11,550 nt of DNA from Acanthamoeba castellanii str. Neff (Eukaryota; Discosea; Longamoebia; Acanthamoebidae): NCBI RefSeq assembly GCF_000313135.1, contig NW_004457427.1:12130-23679 (forward strand). The letters are read 5' to 3'. The position numbers and the translations under genes are program-made. The notes below the pieces were generated by a model. It had not been told where the DNA came from, ran no database searches, and saw only the letters and a list, made by a program, of their open reading frames with translations. Numbering within the stretch: position 1 is the stretch's first letter; every line of letters starts with the position of its first letter. This document shows positions 8,248 to 11,550 of the stretch, piece after piece.

Positions 8248-10750
8248 ATGTCATGGCTTTCCCACCTTACGGGAACGAAGAACAAAAATACGGATTCGGG
8301 CAGATCACCAGATCGAAGCACAACAACGTCGCCATCACCTCCACCATCTGATTCCAACAAAAAGAAAAAGCTGAGCGATGCCATGGACACCGCCGAGGAG
8401 GAGATCGACGAAGGGGCCTTCTTTTGGGTCGGCGCCGATCATGACGATAGGGCGGTGCCAAAGCCGCCTGCCTTCCCTCTTGCGGCTTCTTCCTACCCCT
8501 TTTCCTTGTCCTCCTCCTCTTCTTCGCCCTCATCAATGCCTGCCCCATCTTCACACAACTCCTCCAGATCCACTCGGGAGGAGGTTCTGCCGCCCTATCG
8601 CCGACCAACGGCGGGCACGTCCTCTGCCGCCGCTGCAGAACCACTCTACCCTCGCATCGGCTTCTCTTCTCTCTCCCTCGCCGCCGGCCCTGGCGCCACG
8701 CCACAACCCAGTGCAGCTGGTACCGCGACCCAGCGCACCCCGGCGCACGCTCCGCTGCAGGGGTGTTCCTTTCGGTTGAACCCTCGCCTCGTCGCTCTGG
8801 CCACGCCATCTCCTCCTGTACATCTCCTTCACTTTCCTAACCGGTCCTCTCCGTGCGCCGTTTCTCTCTTCGAGGTGCTGATGCTCTCCTTCTTTCTCTT
8901 TCTCTCTTTCTCTCTTGTGCGCGCTTCCCATTTGTGATTGGCCAGGCCGACTCGTTGCGTGGGCTGTTGAACAAGATGAAGGAGTTGGAGGGTAGGGTGA
9001 AGCAGAGGCCGACCTACGATCCCTGCTTCGAGGTCGAAATAGTCGCCGAGGCCAAACTCGATCGGCAAAAGCAGGTTTCTCTCCCTCCCCATCGCGCGCG
9101 CACGCACGCACACACGCACTCACGCATACACACACGCACCGCAGCATTCACAGTACTCATTTTTCTATCAGGAGCACGTCGCGTCTGCGAGGGAAGAACG
9201 ATATCGCCAGCAGCGCGAGCTCGTCGAGGCTGAGGCCAAGCGCCGGCAAGACATCGCCATCACCGAGTGGGTCGAACAGCAGCAGCAGCAGCCCCAGCGC
9301 CAACAAGAGGGTGAGGACCAAGCGGCCTCCACATTTCCTGGAGCAGCTCACGCCTCGTCTACACCAACGACGGACGAACAAGCCCTTCTCGATCTCAGCT
9401 TCCCTTCTCCGCGCCTCGCCGCTCGCACCGGCCGTCCAGCGCAAACGGCCGAGCCACCGCCTCCATATCCGGGCTCCGTACCTCAATCGGCCGCATCGCC
9501 ATCTAAAGCGGGTCTCATCCACTTCCCCGCGCCCTCCTCAGGCTACACCAACGGTCAGCTCACGCCGGCGGCTTCGGCGTCGGCATCACTTGTCCAGTTT
9601 CCCGGCCCTCCGCAGCATCCCTCTGCTGCTCCAACATTCCATCCCCCCTACCATCCGGCCTTCACCACCACCACGGCGGCCACACCCGCTCGACACCCCT
9701 ATGCCCCCTCCGGCCTACCCGGACGGAGCGTGCATACTCCCTATTCTGTCCCATCAGCGGCCACTGTACAGAGCCCCGCGCTGCCCCTCCCGACCGGCGT
9801 CATGCCGCGACCCTCGGCCTTTTTGCCTTCCGTGGCCACACCGCCGTCGATCCCGACTGCGACTGTAAATCACACCACTCCGTCGGCTCGGTTCGCCGCT
9901 CCTCCGCGCATGACGATGGAGGACTATCAGCGAAAGTACCCAGTTCTCGCCAGTCCCGAACGAGTGCGTGCTCCCTCCGGCCATTCACTCTACCTGGAGC
10001 GCTGCTGAACCTTCTCGTCTCTTCTGCGACTGATCAACGCGCGTGTGGGTGTTCAGAGGGCAATATTCATCCAGCTGCTCGAGATGCGGTTCAAGCCGGA
10101 AATCGTGGCACTTGGCCTCGAAATCTACTCCGACAACCAGGTCGACAAGGTGCGTGCGTGCGGCACAGCGATTAGGCCGTGGCTGCGAAGTGTTGCCGTT
10201 TCGGGCTTGCCTTCTCACTCAGTAACGTTGGGCCTCTTCCCTTCCCCACAGATTGTCACGTTCGTAGCGAACTTCCACAAGCTTGTGGAAATGGGATTCT
10301 CACCGGAGCGCATCAAACAAGCTCTCCTACTGCACGAAGACGGCGATGTACAGAAAGCGATCATGTACGTTGTTACCTCTCCTCGCCACGAATGGCTCTG
10401 CTCAACCGCGGCTAAACTGTAACGTTTCGACCCTAATAATCTGAGCAGCTATCTGGAAGAGCTGGACAAGCTGATCACGGCAGGGCTCAAGGAATCCGAA
10501 ATCTTTGACGCATTCATGCTCTTCGACAATGACATCCAGAAGGCCTCCTCTTTCCTCACCGCTCACGCAGTACGCGCGCACCTTAGCTGTGGGCCCTTTT
10601 TTTTTTAGGGATTCACACCTAACGCGAGTGCCTTCTATCGCGCAGGCATTGGCTCAGCTCGGCTTTGGTGATCTTCGCATACGAGAAGCCCTCCTGATGT
10701 GTGAAAACAACCAAGAAAAGGCCGTCCAGTACCTCATGATGAACACCTGA
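8248..10750 (+). CDS. UBAP1-like protein with four tandem UBA repeats (candidate ESCRT-I subunit)
   Basis: Probably binds ubiquitin on endosomal cargo. Exons: 8248-8874, 8946-9074, 9172-9963, 10057-10149, 10252-10364, 10449-10569, 10646-10750. Total 1980 nt, 659 residues plus TGA. Residues 1-209 are Ser/Pro-rich and disordered, starting MSWLSHLTG and with an acidic patch near 48-56. Residues 210-290 look like a long charged helix or coiled coil, ending in EAEAKRRQDIA and a run of five Gln. Residues 300-510 are Pro/Ala/Ser-rich, with LLDL (324-327, clathrin-box-like) and a PPPY motif (348-351). Residues 517-659 form the UBA solenoid, close in pattern to the UBAP1 tail. No other ESCRT-I motif is certain; IGFS at 137-140 recalls part of the UBAP1 UMA motif only weakly. 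The first donor could instead be at 8818 (CCT|GTACAT, same phase), which would remove 19 residues; 8875 was preferred for its GAG|GTG context. The upstream in-frame ATG at 8038 was not chosen because it lies in the divergent promoter. Confidence 0.88.
9093..9140 (+). repeat. CG/CA-rich dinucleotide tract in intron 2 of the UBA-repeat gene
   Basis: GCGCGCG is followed by CACG and CACA units inside the intron 9075-9171. It is alternating purine-pyrimidine sequence, which can favour Z-DNA; no function is shown. Confidence 0.75.
10057..10750 (+). other. SOUBA-like block: four consecutive UBA repeats, nearly one per exon
   Basis: Repeat 1 (exon 4) has IQLLEMRFKPEIVALGLEIY. Repeat 2 (exon 5) has KLVEMGFSPERIKQALLLHE. 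Repeat 3 (exon 6) has KLITAGLKESEIFDAFMLFD. Repeat 4 (exon 7) has ALAQLGFGDLRIREALLMCE. Each follows the UBA pattern L-x2-[ML]-[GR]-F-x4-[IV]-x2-[AG]-L, then an acidic/Asn turn and a closing helix with a conserved Ala or Lys-Ala. The MGF loop, the usual ubiquitin-contact site, is intact in repeat 2, altered to MRF and LGF in repeats 1 and 4, and replaced by AGL in repeat 3. Repeats are about 35-40 residues apart, with almost no linker, as in overlapping UBAs. Repeats 1-2 together match the pattern at the end of human UBAP1. Confidence 0.85.
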
Positions 10751-10880
10751 CGACATGATCGTCTTGTGCTGACGACAAAAAAACTTTGGGTCTTCCTCGA
10801 CTTTTCGCGAGTGTTCTCCCGTCACAGTTCTTTGGGGGGGGGGTGATAGTAGTAGATCCAGATCCAACCAAGCGCAGACG
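10751..10880 (+). promoter_or_regulatory. Short intergenic region upstream of HAAO, with a G10 run
   Basis: These 130 bp must contain the 3' end of the UBA-repeat gene and the promoter of HAAO. The region contains A7 at 10778-10784, TTTTCGCGA at 10802-10810 (one mismatch from an E2F-type site), and ten consecutive G at 10834-10843, 38 bp before the HAAO start codon. No AATAAA or TATA box is evident. Confidence 0.5.
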
Positions 10881-11550
10881 ATGGAAGGAGCACCGCAACC
10901 GATTGACTTTGACAAGTGGCTCGAGGGAGCAAAGGCTGCCCTGCTTCCTCCCGTGTGCAACAAGCTCATCTATGGCGGGTGTGTAGCGCTACCACCTTTA
11001 ATCTTCATCTCCAATCTTTCTCTTTTGTTGATCTTCTTCTTCTTTCACTGCACCGCTGGGCCACGTCGGCAGGCAGTTGAAGGTGATGGCTGTGGGTGGA
11101 CCCAACGTGCGGTCGGACTACCACATGGAAGCTGGCGAGGTACGCGCGAGAGGCCACACCCCTTGTAAGGCCAAATGCTCATGACCGAGGGTGCGCGTTG
11201 GTGTGCACGCTGCATGGAGCCAGGAGTTGTTCTACCAGGTGAAGGGAGGCATGGTGCTCAAGGTGGTGGAGCACGGTGTCCACAAGGACATCCCTATTGC
11301 CGAAGGAGAATTCTTCCTGCTGCCTCCGCGTGTTCCCCACTCGCCTCAGGTACGCGTCTCGTGAGGTCCTTCTCCCCCGGGCACCTGAACGTACCGGCCT
11401 ACTAACGCCCTCTTTCCCGTGTTCCCGTGTCTGTCGTCGCAGCGGTTTGAGAACACCATCGGACTTGTGGTGGAGCGCGAGCGCGACCCTGAGAGTGAAC
11501 TTGATTGCATGCGCTGGTACTACCCCAAGCGCGCTTTTCTTACTTTTGGG
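10881..11550 (+). CDS. HAAO: 3-hydroxyanthranilate 3,4-dioxygenase, 5' part (cut by window end)
   Basis: An Fe(II) cupin enzyme that opens the ring of 3-hydroxyanthranilate in the kynurenine pathway, giving the precursor of quinolinate for NAD synthesis; it is cytosolic. Exons: 10881-10978, 11073-11139, 11224-11349, and 11443 to at least 11516, then probably on to the window end. The introns are 94, 84 and 93 nt and the phases agree. The start MEGAPQPIDFDKWLEG is followed by PPVCNKLIY and QLKVMAVGGPNVRSDYH, both typical of the family. Predicted iron ligands are His50, Glu56 (GEE, split by intron 2) and His94 in RVPHSPQ. Substrate contacts expected from the family are Arg46, Arg98 and Glu108, all present. 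Eukaryotic HAAO is close to 290 residues, so about half or more of the gene lies beyond 11550. The last 34 bases translate openly but do not match the family well, so a donor at GTACTA (11517) is possible. Confidence 0.95.

Noticed and set aside
8267..8809. 180-residue minus-strand open frame rich in Arg
   Set aside because: Antisense to exon 1 of the UBA-repeat gene; Arg-rich composition is expected opposite Ser/Pro-rich coding sequence, and no domain is visible.
9157..9522. 121-residue minus-strand open frame with a leucine-rich stretch resembling a membrane helix
   Set aside because: Antisense of the Gln-rich and Lys/Glu-rich coding region; poly-Leu arises opposite CAG/GAG codons.
9311..9868. 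185-residue plus-strand open frame rich in Arg and Pro
   Set aside because: A shadow frame of exon 3 of the UBA-repeat gene, whose own frame has consistent splice phases on both sides and a recognisable downstream domain.
1..11550. Prokaryotic-type systems, mobile elements, CRISPR arrays, tRNA or rRNA genes
   Set aside because: No direct repeat-spacer pattern, transposase, terminal inverted repeat or structured RNA gene was seen; all genes are spliceosomal-intron genes of eukaryotic families.

Overview
The window is nuclear DNA of an intron-rich, GC-rich unicellular eukaryote. I read parts of five genes, with 38 introns in all. Every one is GT-AG and short (68-163 nt), most often starting GTACGN or GTGNGN. 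Compact spacing, short dense introns, GC-rich coding sequence and the gene content suggest an amoebozoan of the Acanthamoeba type. That is inference, because no rRNA or other marker gene is present. I see no tRNA, rRNA, mobile element, CRISPR or prokaryotic signal.

Layout: (A) 1-250, plus strand, last two exons of a gene whose end looks like the cytoplasmic tail of a membrane protein. (B) 443-5903, minus strand, a complete 23-exon, 1078-residue ubiquitin-specific protease of the USP48/plant UBP26 type: an AT-hook-like N-terminus, the USP catalytic core, three DUSP-like units, a ubiquitin-like domain and, only after splicing, a C-terminal NZF (RanBP2-type) zinc finger. (C) 6147-7990, minus strand, a complete 7-exon GATA zinc-finger protein of 397 residues. 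(D) 8248-10750, plus strand, a complete 7-exon, 659-residue protein ending in four consecutive UBA-like repeats, resembling the overlapping-UBA (SOUBA) tail of the ESCRT-I subunit UBAP1. (E) 10881-11550, plus strand, the first four exons of 3-hydroxyanthranilate 3,4-dioxygenase (HAAO, kynurenine pathway), cut by the window end.

A and B converge across 192 bp. B and C are head-to-tail (243 bp apart), C and D are divergent (257 bp), and D and E are head-to-tail (130 bp). The B upstream gap and the C/D divergent gap carry exact TTTCCCGC octamers (E2F-type core).

Two of the five genes handle ubiquitin: B removes it and D probably reads it on endosomal cargo. No shared pathway between neighbours is shown. 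The most interesting points are the hidden NZF finger on a USP48-type enzyme, the four-repeat SOUBA-like tail encoded nearly one repeat per exon, and a CxH...CxxC signature repeated in each DUSP-like unit of B.
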